NCBI GenBank assembly: GCA_964587835.1
Contig: CAZPMN010000018.1
Coordinates: 1 to 49,790 of the forward strand
Length of the DNA: 49,790 nucleotides
Origin: Erginobacter sp964587835
GTDB lineage: Bacteria > Auribacterota > Erginobacteria > Erginobacterales > Erginobacteraceae
Direction: 5' to 3'
The translations under genes and the position numbers were made by a program. A model generated the notes under the pieces. The model had not been told where the DNA came from, ran no database searches, and saw only the letters and a program-made list of their open reading frames with translations. Positions within the stretch are counted from its first letter, which is position 1. Every line of letters starts with the position of its first letter. Of the stretch, positions 6,913 to 15,824 are shown piece after piece.

Positions 6913-7492
6913 AGCCGAAAAAATATCTTCCGTATTATTCGGAAAGACCCGGCGCAAGCTGCTGGGACTGTTCTTCTCCCATCCCGAAGAATCATACTAT
7001 CTCCGCCAGGCCGCCAGGATAACCGGGATCGCACCGGGTACCGTCCAGCGGGAACTGAGACGGTTGGTCGAAGCGGGGATACTGCTCAGAAGCGGCCGGG
7101 GCCAACATCAGCATTACCGGGCGAATAAGGACTGCCCGGTCTTCGATGACCTGACAAGCCTGATGCTGAAGACGGCGGGTCTGGCGGATGAATTACGCGA
7201 AGCCCTCGCGCCCCTGGACCAGAAGATAGAGTTCGCCGCCGTGTACGGCAGCCTGGCGAGGGGAACGGCGGCGGCGGATAGTGACGTGGATCTCCTGATC
7301 GTGGGCGAGGTCGATGAATTGGAGTTGCACCGGCGAATTTCCGGGGCGGAGAATAAGTTATCCCGATCGGTGAACTATAGCCTCCTTGACCGGGGGGAGT
7401 TCGACCGCCGCCGCAAAGAAAAGGGTGGATTTCTCGACCGGATCATAAAGGGGCAATTGATCTTTCTCGTGGGGAACTATGAAAAAATATGA
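6899..7492 (+). CDS. Winged-helix plus minimal nucleotidyltransferase (MNT) protein, antitoxin-like
   Basis: About 197 residues from ATG 6899. An N-terminal winged helix-turn-helix (RKLLGLFFSHPEESYYLRQAARITGIAPGTVQRELRRLVEAGIL) is followed by a minimal nucleotidyltransferase domain with YGSLARGT...DSDVDLLIVG, the GS-x-DxD site of MNT proteins. MNT partners of HEPN toxins can inactivate them by AMP transfer. The HEPN gene starts 14 bases before this stop. Starts at 6860 (TTG) and 6878 (ATG) are also in frame but only add residues encoded by the operator palindrome (repeated MSTV), so I prefer 6899, giving a near-leaderless transcript. The fused helix-turn-helix should bind that palindrome. Confidence 0.85.
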   Translation: MSTVGAEKISSVLFGKTRRKLLGLFFSHPEESYYLRQAARITGIAPGTVQRELRRLVEAGILLRSGRGQHQHYRANKDCPVFDDLTSLMLKTAGLADELREALAPLDQKIEFAAVYGSLARGTAAADSDVDLLIVGEVDELELHRRISGAENKLSRSVNYSLLDRGEFDRRRKEKGGFLDRIIKGQLIFLVGNYEKI

Positions 7493-7913
7493 GAAATTGT
7501 TAAAAACCGGCCGGATCCGCGAAGTACAGATATCGGAGGCGGAAATCAAACGGTCGATTGAGAAAGCGGAGAAGGATCTGAAGACGGGAACAAAGTTAAT
7601 GGAGGAGGATCTGGACTGGGGTTTCGCTGTAATCTACAACGCCGCGCTCCAGGCATCCAGAGCCTATATGTTTTCTCAGGGATATCGTCCGGGCAGCACC
7701 CAGGGGCACAAAAATACCTTCGCCTTTATGCTTCTGGCCCTGGGCAAGGATTATCGAAATTTAATCACCTATTTCGATCGGATGAGAAACAAACGGAATC
7801 GGGCTGTTTATGATGCCTGCGGTTTGATCACCGAGACCGAGGCACGAAACCTGTTGAAACAAGCAACAAAGTTCGTGATCTTGATAAAAGAACGTCTGGA
7901 GAGAAAAGGTTAA
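7479..7913 (+). CDS. HEPN-domain protein, toxin-like partner of MNT
   Basis: A 144-residue all-helical HEPN protein. Typical features are the SIEKAEKDLKTGTKLMEEDLDWGFAVIYNAALQASRAYMFSQGYRP helices, a QGHKNTF segment, and the C-terminal RMRNKRNRAVYD region at the place of the RX4-6H RNase motif. Here the arginine and asparagine are present, but the expected histidine position is Tyr or Asp, so RNase activity is uncertain. It overlaps the MNT gene by 14 bases and the two are surely co-expressed. It could be an MNT-HEPN toxin-antitoxin module or a non-toxic variant. Confidence 0.85.
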   Translation: MKKYEKLLKTGRIREVQISEAEIKRSIEKAEKDLKTGTKLMEEDLDWGFAVIYNAALQASRAYMFSQGYRPGSTQGHKNTFAFMLLALGKDYRNLITYFDRMRNKRNRAVYDACGLITETEARNLLKQATKFVILIKERLERKG

Positions 7914-7973
7914 CTCTTAGTGCACAAAAGCGGTATGACTTGATCTGTGAATAACGATTAAGGAGGACTGATT

Positions 7974-8438
7974 ATGGGCTTCTTTAACAAGCTGAAGAGA
8001 TTCGTCACCGGGGGCGGGGCCGAGGTAGCCGTGGAAGCGGTGGAACCGGTCAGGGGGGGGCCGTTTCAGGTCAGGATCCACGCCGCCGTGGCCGAAGAGG
8101 ACCTGGAGATCGGCGGGGTCTACCTGAAGGTCGCCTCGCTGGAGACGGTGGTGGTCAAGGACGTTGAGATCGCCCGGCAGATCGACGATAAACTTGAGAC
8201 GGTGCGGGAGGATATCGAGAAGACCACCACCGTTCACGACCAGAAGATCGAAGTGGCCGGGCCGCAGACCCTGAAGGCGAACGAGGAGTACGACTGGGAG
8301 ACCACGGTCACCCTACCCGAACACGCCCTCCCAACCTATCTGGGGATCACCGCCCGCCACGAGTGGAAGATCCAGGCCGGGCTCGACGTCCCGGGAAACG
8401 ATCCGGATTCCGGCTGGGTGACCATCGAATTGGCCTGA
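7974..8438 (+). CDS. Spo0M-like arrestin-fold protein
   Basis: A 154-residue cytoplasmic protein of the SpoOM (sporulation-control) family with an arrestin-like beta sandwich. It starts MGFFNKLKRFVTGGGAEV, followed by alternating beta strands (GPFQVRIHAAVAEEDLEIGGVYLKV, YDWETTVTLPEHALPTYLGITARHEWKIQAGL), matching the first half of Bacillus Spo0M; it is shorter than the 258-residue Bacillus protein. A good ribosome site AAGGAGG precedes the start. In non-sporulating bacteria the family is thought to act in cytoskeletal or stress functions; the specific role is unknown. Confidence 0.7.
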   Translation: MGFFNKLKRFVTGGGAEVAVEAVEPVRGGPFQVRIHAAVAEEDLEIGGVYLKVASLETVVVKDVEIARQIDDKLETVREDIEKTTTVHDQKIEVAGPQTLKANEEYDWETTVTLPEHALPTYLGITARHEWKIQAGLDVPGNDPDSGWVTIELA

Positions 8439-8476
8439 ACCGCCGCCGTCCCGGACCGGAGAACCGGTCCGGTAAT

Positions 8477-9271
8477 TCATTCCCGGGATAAATAAATATT
8501 CCGGAAGAAGACCTCGGTCCTGGTTCCGGTATGCTGGGAGTTGGTGTAAAGCCTCAGGGCGCTGCCGGCGGACGGGGCCTCTTCGTCAAAAAGCCGCTGA
8601 TAATCCTCGGCCAGGTTGCGTTTCTCCCGCTTCCATTGCCCCAGTTCCTCCTGCCCGCTCCGGAGCACGATCGCCCGGCTCTTCCCCCAGGTCGGGCACT
8701 CGCCTTCGGTACCCACCGGAACCGTGCTCGACCAGTAGTAGCCGACCGCTTTCACGAACGGCTTGTTGAAAAAGGAGAGCGAGCCGAAAGACACATAGAC
8801 CTGGGCGGCCTGATCGTCCTTATCCTTGTCAAGAAACGAACCCCCTTTAGGAAGTTCGGTGACTTTCCATTCCCAGTTCAGGAAAGGGTATTCCCCGATC
8901 CGGATCTCTTGCTCCCGGTAAATCCCGAAGGCGCTGTCCCGACTCCGCAGCCGGAGGACCGAATCCTCGCCCTGGCCGGAAAGAGTTATCTCAATCGGTT
9001 TTTTCTTGTCGTCAAGTTCCCAGCCATCCGGAATCCGGCTGTCCTCCCCCGGGGACCAGTCGGAAAGCCAGATAATCTCGCCGGTCGCGGCCCGGCCGGC
9101 CAGGGAAGACTCTTCCCCGGCAGCCTCGGCGGAAGCCGGCGCGACCGGTACCTCGTCCGGGGCCGCCGTCTGCGCGGAGACCGCGGTTTCGCCGCCGAAA
9201 GAAAACGGCAAAGTTTTTATCAAAGCCAGACTGCTAAGCGCCGCGATCAGGATAAGCTTCTTTTTCATCAT
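8477..9271 (-). CDS. DUF3047 secreted protein
   Basis: A 264-residue protein with an N-terminal signal peptide (MMKKKLILIAALSSLALI...) followed by an Ala/Pro/Glu-rich linker and a DUF3047 domain from about residue 70. The domain is recognised by FLNWEWKVTELPKGG, DDQAAQVYVSFG, AVGYYWSSTVPVGT and RAIVLRSGQEELGQWKREKRNLAEDYQRLF. It is likely a periplasmic beta-sandwich protein of unknown function, possibly carbohydrate-binding. The start at 9271 is set by GGGGAGGGG five bases upstream. It follows dprA by 14 bases and may share its transcript. Confidence 0.8.
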   Translation of the reverse strand: MMKKKLILIAALSSLALIKTLPFSFGGETAVSAQTAAPDEVPVAPASAEAAGEESSLAGRAATGEIIWLSDWSPGEDSRIPDGWELDDKKKPIEITLSGQGEDSVLRLRSRDSAFGIYREQEIRIGEYPFLNWEWKVTELPKGGSFLDKDKDDQAAQVYVSFGSLSFFNKPFVKAVGYYWSSTVPVGTEGECPTWGKSRAIVLRSGQEELGQWKREKRNLAEDYQRLFDEEAPSAGSALRLYTNSQHTGTRTEVFFRNIYLSRE

Positions 9272-9285
9272 TGCCCCTCCCCAAT

Positions 9286-10389
9286 TCATGAACTGCGGAT
9301 GAAGACCTTGCCCGGAAGGCGCCGGATCAAGTGCTTGAGCTCCAGGGTGATTAGGGCGGCGGAAAGGACGGGCGAGGAGAGCCCGGTCTTGGCCAGCAAC
9401 CCTTCCATATCCAGCTCCTCCTCTCCCAGCGCATCATAGATTGAGTTCTCTTCCGTCGAGAGATTCTCTCGGTTCGGGGCGGCCGGGGGCCGGCCGGCCT
9501 GACCCGGGGAGAGCGAAGGGAAGAGACTTTCAAACTCCTCCAGAATATCGTCGATCCCGGAGACCATCTTCGCCCCATCCCGGATCAGGGCGTTGGTCCC
9601 CTTAGCGGAGTAGCTGTCGATCCTCCCCGGGACCGCCATCACCGACCTCCCCTGCTCCATCGCCAGGCGGGCGGTGATCAGGGCCCCGGACCGTTCGGCC
9701 GCTTCCACCACCACCGTTCCCAGGGAGAGGCCGCTCACCACCCGGTTGCGCAGCGGGAAGTTCTGGCGGTCGGGGACCGTTCGGACGGGGAACTCGGAGA
9801 GCACCGCCCCCGATCCGGCGATCTCCTCGGCGAGTTTGCGGTTTTCGCCGGGATAGATGTTGGCCAGGCCGCTGCCCAGCACCGCCAGGGTCCGGCCGCC
9901 GACGGCCAGCGCCCCCCGATGAGCCTCGGTGTCGATCCCCCGGGCCAGACCGCTGACCACGGTGAAACCCTGCGCGGCGATCTGGGAGGCCAGAGTCCGG
10001 GCGGCCTGGAGACCGTAACGGGAGGCCCGGCGGGAGCCGACCACAGCCAGGGCCGGCTTATCCTCCGGAATCAGCGATCCCTTCTGGTAGAGGACGACCG
10101 GCGGGTCGTAAATCGCTTTCAGGTTCGCCGGATATTCCGGATCGAAGAGGGTGAGCACCCCAAGACCGAGCTTATCGATCAGCCGGAATTCCTCCCGATA
10201 TTCCAGCTCCTCCCAGTCCCGGATCGACCGGGCCAGCCGCCGACCGATCCCCTCCACCCGGGCCAGCGCCGAGGGCTCCTGGCGGAATACTTCGGCGGCG
10301 GTGCCGAAATGACGGACCAGGTTCCGGATCCGGACGGTTCCCAACCCCCGGACCAGATTGAGGATGACCAGGAATTCCCTCTCTTCCAT
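9286..10389 (-). CDS. dprA: DNA processing protein DprA/Smf
   Basis: A 367-residue DprA, the protein that loads RecA onto incoming single-stranded DNA during natural transformation. An N-terminal helix-hairpin-helix-like region (RGLGTVRIRNLVRHFG...VEGIGRRLA) precedes the Rossmann core with AVVGSRRASRYG, VVSGLARGIDTEAHRGAL, TLAVLGSGLANIYPGENRKLAEEI, SEFP, FPLRNRVVSGLS, VVVEAAERSGALITARLAMEQGR and VPGRIDS...GTNALIRDGA. A C-terminal winged helix (TEENSIYDALGEEELDMEGLLAKTGL) completes the full-length form. Other competence genes are not in the window. Confidence 0.96.
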   Translation of the reverse strand: MEEREFLVILNLVRGLGTVRIRNLVRHFGTAAEVFRQEPSALARVEGIGRRLARSIRDWEELEYREEFRLIDKLGLGVLTLFDPEYPANLKAIYDPPVVLYQKGSLIPEDKPALAVVGSRRASRYGLQAARTLASQIAAQGFTVVSGLARGIDTEAHRGALAVGGRTLAVLGSGLANIYPGENRKLAEEIAGSGAVLSEFPVRTVPDRQNFPLRNRVVSGLSLGTVVVEAAERSGALITARLAMEQGRSVMAVPGRIDSYSAKGTNALIRDGAKMVSGIDDILEEFESLFPSLSPGQAGRPPAAPNRENLSTEENSIYDALGEEELDMEGLLAKTGLSSPVLSAALITLELKHLIRRLPGKVFIRSS

Positions 10390-10411
10390 ATCCAGGTTCC
10401 CCGGTTCCGGT

Positions 10412-12223
10412 TCAGTGTCCGGAAGTTCCGGCCTGGCGGCGGGAGGTCCAGAAGAGGCGGACGAGGATAAAGGCTTCCACCATCAGCCAGACGGCGAGGA
10501 CCAGGATGACGATCCCGGTGATGATCAGGGGCCAGCTCCCCGCGCGCCAGAACTCGCCTAACTTGATGACCATCGCCGTTATGGTCACCACCAACATAAA
10601 AACCATCGGCAGCACGGTGTAGACGGTGGGCCGACGGTTCTCGAAAAGGTAGACCGAGACCGCCAGCAGGCCGAGGCCGGCCAGGAGCTGATTGGTGGTT
10701 CCGAAGAGCTGCCAGAGGGTGAGACCGGCCGGGACCCCGTTGATCTTCATCAGGGCGAAGTAACCGATGGCTGCCGTCCCGATCAGGGAGGAAAGGTAAC
10801 GGTTCTTCAGGGGCCGGATCTTGAAGGTGGAACCGATCGCCTCTACGTTGTAACGCATCAGCCGGGTCCCGGAGTCGAGGGTGGTCAGGGCGAAGGCCAC
10901 CGCCACTACCGAGATGAAACTGGCCGCGTAGAGCCGGGGGATCCCGAGCCGGGAGATGAAACTGGCCGACCCTTCAATAAAAACATGCAGCTGGGGCTTG
11001 AGAGTCGCCATCTGCCCCCAGTTGGCGTAGCGTTCCAGCCACTCGCTCCGGCTGGAGAAGGCGGCGGTGCAGGCCAGGATCACCAGGACCGCCAGGAAAC
11101 TCTCCGCCAGCATCGCGCCGTAACCGATGCGGCGAGCGTCGGAGATCTTCCCCAGCTGCCGGACGGTGGTGCCGGAGGAAACCAGGTTGTGGAATCCGGA
11201 GATCGCCCCGCAGGCGATGGTAATGAAGAGGAAGGGGAAGATCGGGGGCAGCCCGGCCACTCCCCGGTGCACCGCTGGGGCGACGACCCGTCCCCCCCCG
11301 ATCATCAGGCCGGCCAGCATAAGAAACAGGGCCAGGTAGAGCTGGTAGGAGTTGAGATAATCGCGGGGCTGGAGGAGAACCCAAACCGGCAGCACCGAGG
11401 CGACGAAGGCGTAAAGCAGCAGGAGAAAGACCCAGAGGGTGACCGCCCCGCCCTGGGCGGGACCAACGGAGGCGGCCCAGTCGGGCCGGCCGATTTTTTC
11501 AAAGTGGTCTCTGGCTTCCGCCGGGGTGAAGGGGATTTCCTCGGTGGCCAATGCCTCCCGGGCGGACGGCGGCAGGAAGGAGGGATAGATAACCACCCGC
11601 CAGCGCATCCCCCCCTCGATCATCCCGAACATCAGGATTACCCCGATCAACGTCGCCAGCCAGGGAGAGATCCCCCTCCGGTAAATCAGGTAACCGGTGC
11701 CCATAGCGATCGGCATCAGGCCGAAGACCGGGATCACCGCCTGGGGATAGAAATCGGTGAAGAGGACCGCCACCAGGTAGGCGAAGACGCCCATCGCCAG
11801 GGCGAGGAGGAAGAAGATGACCAGCATCATCAGGGTTCCCGCCCGGTAACCGATCAGGTCCCTGACTACCTCGCCGATCGAACGGCCCTCGTTGCGCAGG
11901 GAGATTACCAGGGTCCCGAAATCGTGGACGGCCCCGAGAAAGATCGTTCCGAAGACGACCCAGAGCATGGCGGGAAGCCACCCCCAGATCACCCCGATGG
12001 CCGGACCGAGGATCGGCCCCAGGCCGGCGATAGAGACGAAGTGGTGGCTGAAAAGAATCCCCCCGCGGGTGGGGACGAAATCGATCCCGTCCTCGCGCTC
12101 CCGGGAAGGGAGCTTCTCATCCGGGAGGAGCCGGAAGAGTTTCCGCTGGAGAAAACCGGCGTAGAAGATGTAGGCCAGCAAAAAACCGACGATCGAAATG
12201 GCGACAAGAATCAGGGCGTTCAT
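10412..12223 (-). CDS. cstA: Carbon starvation protein CstA-family transporter
   Basis: A 603-residue inner-membrane protein with about 15 or more hydrophobic segments. CstA-family proteins import peptides or pyruvate. Motifs: VPTRGGILFSHHFVSIAGLGPILGPAIGVIWGWLPAMLWV, GTIFLGAVHDFGTL, a long extracellular loop, ACGAISGFHNLVSSGTT, and the LTTLDSGTRLMRY and LWQLFGTTNQLLAGL segments. It is shorter than E. coli CstA (701) but contains the core. The start at 12223 (MNALILVA) is chosen for homology and a GGAG box; the longer open frame runs into a repeat. A MITE-like element starts ten bases upstream, so its promoter has probably been replaced or lies inside that element. Confidence 0.92.
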   Translation of the reverse strand: MNALILVAISIVGFLLAYIFYAGFLQRKLFRLLPDEKLPSREREDGIDFVPTRGGILFSHHFVSIAGLGPILGPAIGVIWGWLPAMLWVVFGTIFLGAVHDFGTLVISLRNEGRSIGEVVRDLIGYRAGTLMMLVIFFLLALAMGVFAYLVAVLFTDFYPQAVIPVFGLMPIAMGTGYLIYRRGISPWLATLIGVILMFGMIEGGMRWRVVIYPSFLPPSAREALATEEIPFTPAEARDHFEKIGRPDWAASVGPAQGGAVTLWVFLLLLYAFVASVLPVWVLLQPRDYLNSYQLYLALFLMLAGLMIGGGRVVAPAVHRGVAGLPPIFPFLFITIACGAISGFHNLVSSGTTVRQLGKISDARRIGYGAMLAESFLAVLVILACTAAFSSRSEWLERYANWGQMATLKPQLHVFIEGSASFISRLGIPRLYAASFISVVAVAFALTTLDSGTRLMRYNVEAIGSTFKIRPLKNRYLSSLIGTAAIGYFALMKINGVPAGLTLWQLFGTTNQLLAGLGLLAVSVYLFENRRPTVYTVLPMVFMLVVTITAMVIKLGEFWRAGSWPLIITGIVILVLAVWLMVEAFILVRLFWTSRRQAGTSGH

Positions 12224-12232
12224 CTGTCCACT

Positions 12233-12434
12233 CCACGGGCTAAAGAGGTTGTCCGACAATTGCCGATTTTGTTAACTTTTGGTCATTGCGAGGTCCCAGA
12301 GCGAAGCGGAGGGGCCGAAGCAATCTCAAGCTGTTTAGAAGCAAGCTGTTCTGTTTACAAGTTGAGATCGCTTCGTCGCTCCGCTCCTCGCGATGACAAT
12401 TCTGGGTTTGTCGGACAGCCTCTTTAGCCCGTGG
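12233..12434. mobile_element. MITE-like element with 27-base terminal inverted repeats
   Basis: CCACGGGCTAAAGAGG followed by TTGTCCGACAA (12233-12259) is repeated in inverse at 12408-12434 with one mismatch. Between them are two facing copies of the CATTGCGAGG...GAAGCAATCTC repeat (about 12284-12330 and 12363-12398). There is no transposase inside. The structure is that of a non-autonomous inverted-repeat element immediately upstream of cstA. Confidence 0.6.
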
Positions 12435-12779
12435 TTGGTTATTATGAAGTATTTATCTAGCGTCCTGGCACCGGCCTTTTCGTACTCGTACTCGTACTCG
12501 GCCACCGGGTCTGCAGTTGGCAACAACGATTAACCCGGATTATTCGCGAATAACAGCATCGACAGTCACATAGATTGAGATTGCTTCCCGCCCCGCTGCG
12601 CTCGCGGCTAAAAGCTGACCGCCCGCAATGACAATTTAATGACCGATAATTTTAATACTCTACACTACGTTCGCAATGACTTCGTTCGGGTATGCAATCT
12701 AAATCGTGCCCTGGTCAATAACTTCAAGTAGCTTTAACCTCTCAAGATTTTTCTTCGCGTTCTTGGCGTCCTTTGCGGT
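12435..12779. repeat. Repeat-filled intergenic stretch 3' of ade
   Basis: No gene is seen. It holds a short (CGTACT)n run at about 12480-12499, a facing pair of AGATTGCTTC...GCAATGAC repeats (about 12576-12633), and a TTGGCGTCCTTTGCGGTTCA element (12760-12781) that reaches into the ade stop codon. Confidence 0.7.
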
Positions 12780-14492
12780 TCATTTTTCGTAGAGGGGGAC
12801 GATCCGGAAGCGGTCAGCGTCGACCAGGCCCCGATCGGTTATCTTCAGGGAGGGGATGGGGGGCAGGGCCAGGAAAGAGAGGGTCATAAAGGGATCCCGG
12901 AGAGGACAACCAAGTTCGCGGGCGGCGGCGTTGAGTCGGTTGATCGACCGGCGGACTTCGGCCAGCGGGCGGGGGGAGATGATGCCGGCGATCGGAAGCG
13001 GCAGGGACGCCCGGACCCGGTCGGCTTCGACCACCACCTGACCGCCCCCCAGTCGGGCCACCTCGATGACGGCGGTCATCATATCCCGGTCATTCGCCCC
13101 GACCACGATGATATTGTGGGAATCGTGGGCCACCGAGGAGGCCAGGGCCCCGGCCCGGAGCCGAAAACCGCGGACCAAACCGATCCCCATCCGTCCGGAA
13201 GCGGTATGCCGCTCGATGACGGCAATCTTCAACAGGTCCCGCCTCGGATCGGAGACCACCTCCCCGCCTTTAACCCGGGGCGTAAGCAGAAGCTTCTTCG
13301 TGAAGATCTGTCCGGGGACCACCCCGATCACCCGGATCTTTCCCTTTTGGGCCGGGATGGCAAATTCCTCCAGCTCGGCCCAATTGACATTGATCGACCC
13401 GCGGAGGATCGGGAGTTCCGGCTCCCACCCTGTCAGGACCATCTTCCCCTCTTTGGCCACCAGCCGCCCATCTTTGAAGACCCGGTCGATAACCGGCTTC
13501 TTCCGGTCGGCGAAGGTCACCAGATCGGCCCGATAGCCGGGGGCGACCGCTCCCAGATTAGGGAAACCGAAATAACGGGCCGGATTGAGGGAGGCCATCC
13601 GGATCGCGTCTACCGGGTCGATCCCCTCACCGATCGCGGTCCGGACGAGGAAATCGATATGACCTTCGGAAAGGAGATCCTCCGGATGGCGGTCGTCGGT
13701 GGCCAGCAGGCAGCGGCGGCAGGAGCCGGGGGTACAGAGGGGAAGGAGAGTGCGGAGGTTCTTGGCCGCCGTCCCTTCCCTGAGCATGATGAACATCCCC
13801 CGGGCCAGCTTCTCCCGGGCCTCGGACAGAGTGGAACACTCGTGGTCGGAACCGATCCCGGCGGCGATATAGGCGTTGAGATCCTTTCCGGCCAGGCCGG
13901 GGGCGTGACCGTCGATCGGGCGGCCGGAAGCCGACTTGAGCTTGGCCATCACTTCCGGATCCCGGGCCAGCACCCCGGGGAAATTCATCATCTCGGCCAG
14001 ACCGATTACCTGTTCCTCCCCCCAGAGGGAAGAGAGGTCGCGGCTGGTCAGCTCGGCCCCCGAACTGTCCAGCCCGCAGGCCGGGACGCAGGAAGAGAGC
14101 ATCACAAAGACGTTGAGGGGACAACCCCGGCTGGCGTTGATCATATATCGGATCCCGCTCAGCCCGAAGACATTGGCGATCTCGTGGGGGTCGATCACCA
14201 CCGTGGTCGTCCCCCGGGGAACCACCGCCCGCGCGTACTCGGGAACGGTGACCATACTGCTCTCGATATGGACGTGGGAGTCGGTGAACCCCGGAGCGCA
14301 GTAAGCTCCCCGGCAATCAATGACCTTCCGCGCCCGGTAATCACCCAGCCCGACAATCACCCCACCGGCGATGGCGACCGCAGTTTTCTCCACCCCTCCG
14401 GAAAAGACATTGATCACCCGGCAGTTCTTCAGGAGCAAATCCACGCGGCCCTCACCCCGGGCCAAAGCGATCTGTTTCTCCAGTTCCATCAT
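12780..14492 (-). CDS. ade: Adenine deaminase
   Basis: A 570-residue amidohydrolase-superfamily enzyme converting adenine to hypoxanthine in purine salvage. Motifs: APGFTDSHVHIESSMV (metal-binding HxH), VPRGTTTVVIDPHEIANVFG, GLAEMMNFPGVL, DGHAPGLAGKDLNAYIAAGIGSDHE (metal His and catalytic region), REGTAAKNL, LATDDRHPEDL, and a C-terminal domain with the typical VAHDSHNIIVVGAND, then LGGGQVVV. It is full length. The start overlaps the stop of the upstream CBS/CNNM gene by four bases, so the three genes 17111-12780 form one operon. The stop codon lies in a TGAACCGCAAAG repeat. Confidence 0.96.
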   Translation of the reverse strand: MMELEKQIALARGEGRVDLLLKNCRVINVFSGGVEKTAVAIAGGVIVGLGDYRARKVIDCRGAYCAPGFTDSHVHIESSMVTVPEYARAVVPRGTTTVVIDPHEIANVFGLSGIRYMINASRGCPLNVFVMLSSCVPACGLDSSGAELTSRDLSSLWGEEQVIGLAEMMNFPGVLARDPEVMAKLKSASGRPIDGHAPGLAGKDLNAYIAAGIGSDHECSTLSEAREKLARGMFIMLREGTAAKNLRTLLPLCTPGSCRRCLLATDDRHPEDLLSEGHIDFLVRTAIGEGIDPVDAIRMASLNPARYFGFPNLGAVAPGYRADLVTFADRKKPVIDRVFKDGRLVAKEGKMVLTGWEPELPILRGSINVNWAELEEFAIPAQKGKIRVIGVVPGQIFTKKLLLTPRVKGGEVVSDPRRDLLKIAVIERHTASGRMGIGLVRGFRLRAGALASSVAHDSHNIIVVGANDRDMMTAVIEVARLGGGQVVVEADRVRASLPLPIAGIISPRPLAEVRRSINRLNAAARELGCPLRDPFMTLSFLALPPIPSLKITDRGLVDADRFRIVPLYEK

Positions 14493-15820
14493 CTATTTTC
14501 CTTATCCTTCAGACGCAAACTCTGATTGGGGGGATTTCTATTGCTCTCTTCCTCCGGCGGTAAGGTCCGGGGGGCCAGCCCGGGACCTCTGATCTCCAGC
14601 CTGACCACTCTCCGGTCGGTGGCCTGGGTGACCAGCATTTGATAATCCCGCCAGACGACTTTCTCCCCGGCGGCCGGGATCCTTCCCAGCAGATCGATGA
14701 CAAACCCGGCGATCGTTTCTTCCTCCCGGTCTTCGGGCAGCCCAAGACCGAGGGCGTCGTTGAGCTCGTCCAGGCGCATCCGGCCGGATACCTCCGCCAC
14801 CCCATCCCGGACCCGAAGGGGCGCGACCTCGTCAAGGTCGTATTCGTCCCGAATCTCTCCGACAATCTCCTCGATGATATTCTCCAGGGTGACGATTCCG
14901 GCCACTCCCCCGTATTCATCGACCACAATCGCCATGTTGTGGTCGCTGGTCCGCAATTCCTCCAGCAATTCGTCGAGCGGTTTGGATTCGGGGACGATAT
15001 AAGGCTCCCGGATATAGCGGGTGACCTGCTCTTCGGCCGGGGCCTGGACCAGGTCCGAAACCTGGACGGTTCCGATGATCTTATCGACCCGTTCCCGGTA
15101 GACCGGAATCCGGGTGTGGCCGGACTCCCTGATCAAGCGGCAAACGTCGGTGACGGTCGCGCTCTCCGGAACCAGGTTGACATCGATCAGGGGAACCATC
15201 ACCTCGGAGGCTTCAAACTCCCCGAACTCGAAAACCCGGGTGATCATTCTCTCCTCGTCCCGGGAGAGAGTTCCCTGCCGCAGCCCCTCTCGGATCAGCA
15301 GCCGGATATCGTCCACCGAGGTGAAGAGTTTGTTGACCTCGGAAACCACCCCCAGCCGCCGAACCAGACGGGTGGTGATCCAGCCGATTACCCGGACCAG
15401 CGGATAGAGCAGGTAGTAGCTCCCCCAGAGCGGATAGATCAGGATCAGGCTGATCCGGTTGGCCCGGGCACGGCTGATGTTCTTGGGGATGATCTCGGCC
15501 ACGATCAGGATCAGGGGAAGCATCACCACGGTGGCCAGGATCGTTCCCCGCTCCCCGAAGCCGAAGCGGTGGGAGAAAAGGTTGGAAGCCAGGGTGGCGC
15601 CGAGGACCAGGAAGAGATTGATCCCCACCATCGTGGTGGAGAGAAAGGTCTCCGGGTTGTCCAGCATCTTCTCCGTCAGCCGGGCCGGGCGGCTTCCGGA
15701 TTTCGCCAGGCAGCGGATCCGCAGGCGGTTGGCCGAGACCAGGGCCATCTCGGAGGCGGAGAAAAACCCCTGGAAGAGGAGGCAGAAGAAGATCACCAGA
15801 ATGACCAGCTCCCCGCTCAC
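14489..15820 (-). CDS. CNNM/CorC-type CBS-domain membrane protein 1
   Basis: A 443-residue protein. An N-terminal CNNM (DUF21) domain with about four membrane segments begins LVILVIFFCLLFQGFFSASEMALVSANRLRI and includes STTMVGINLFLVLGATLAS and EIIPKNISRARA. Two CBS domains follow (VMVPLIDVNLVPES..., HNMAIVVDEYGGVAGIVTLENIIEEIVGEIRDEYD), then a CorC_HlyC domain (VSGRMRLDELNDALGLGLP, ETIAGFVIDLLGRIP). The family (older name hemolysin-like) is implicated in Mg2+/Co2+ export or transport. It lies downstream of a paralogue by four bases and overlaps ade. Confidence 0.92.
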   Translation of the reverse strand: MSGELVILVIFFCLLFQGFFSASEMALVSANRLRIRCLAKSGSRPARLTEKMLDNPETFLSTTMVGINLFLVLGATLASNLFSHRFGFGERGTILATVVMLPLILIVAEIIPKNISRARANRISLILIYPLWGSYYLLYPLVRVIGWITTRLVRRLGVVSEVNKLFTSVDDIRLLIREGLRQGTLSRDEERMITRVFEFGEFEASEVMVPLIDVNLVPESATVTDVCRLIRESGHTRIPVYRERVDKIIGTVQVSDLVQAPAEEQVTRYIREPYIVPESKPLDELLEELRTSDHNMAIVVDEYGGVAGIVTLENIIEEIVGEIRDEYDLDEVAPLRVRDGVAEVSGRMRLDELNDALGLGLPEDREEETIAGFVIDLLGRIPAAGEKVVWRDYQMLVTQATDRRVVRLEIRGPGLAPRTLPPEEESNRNPPNQSLRLKDKENR

Positions 15821-15824
15821 GGCC

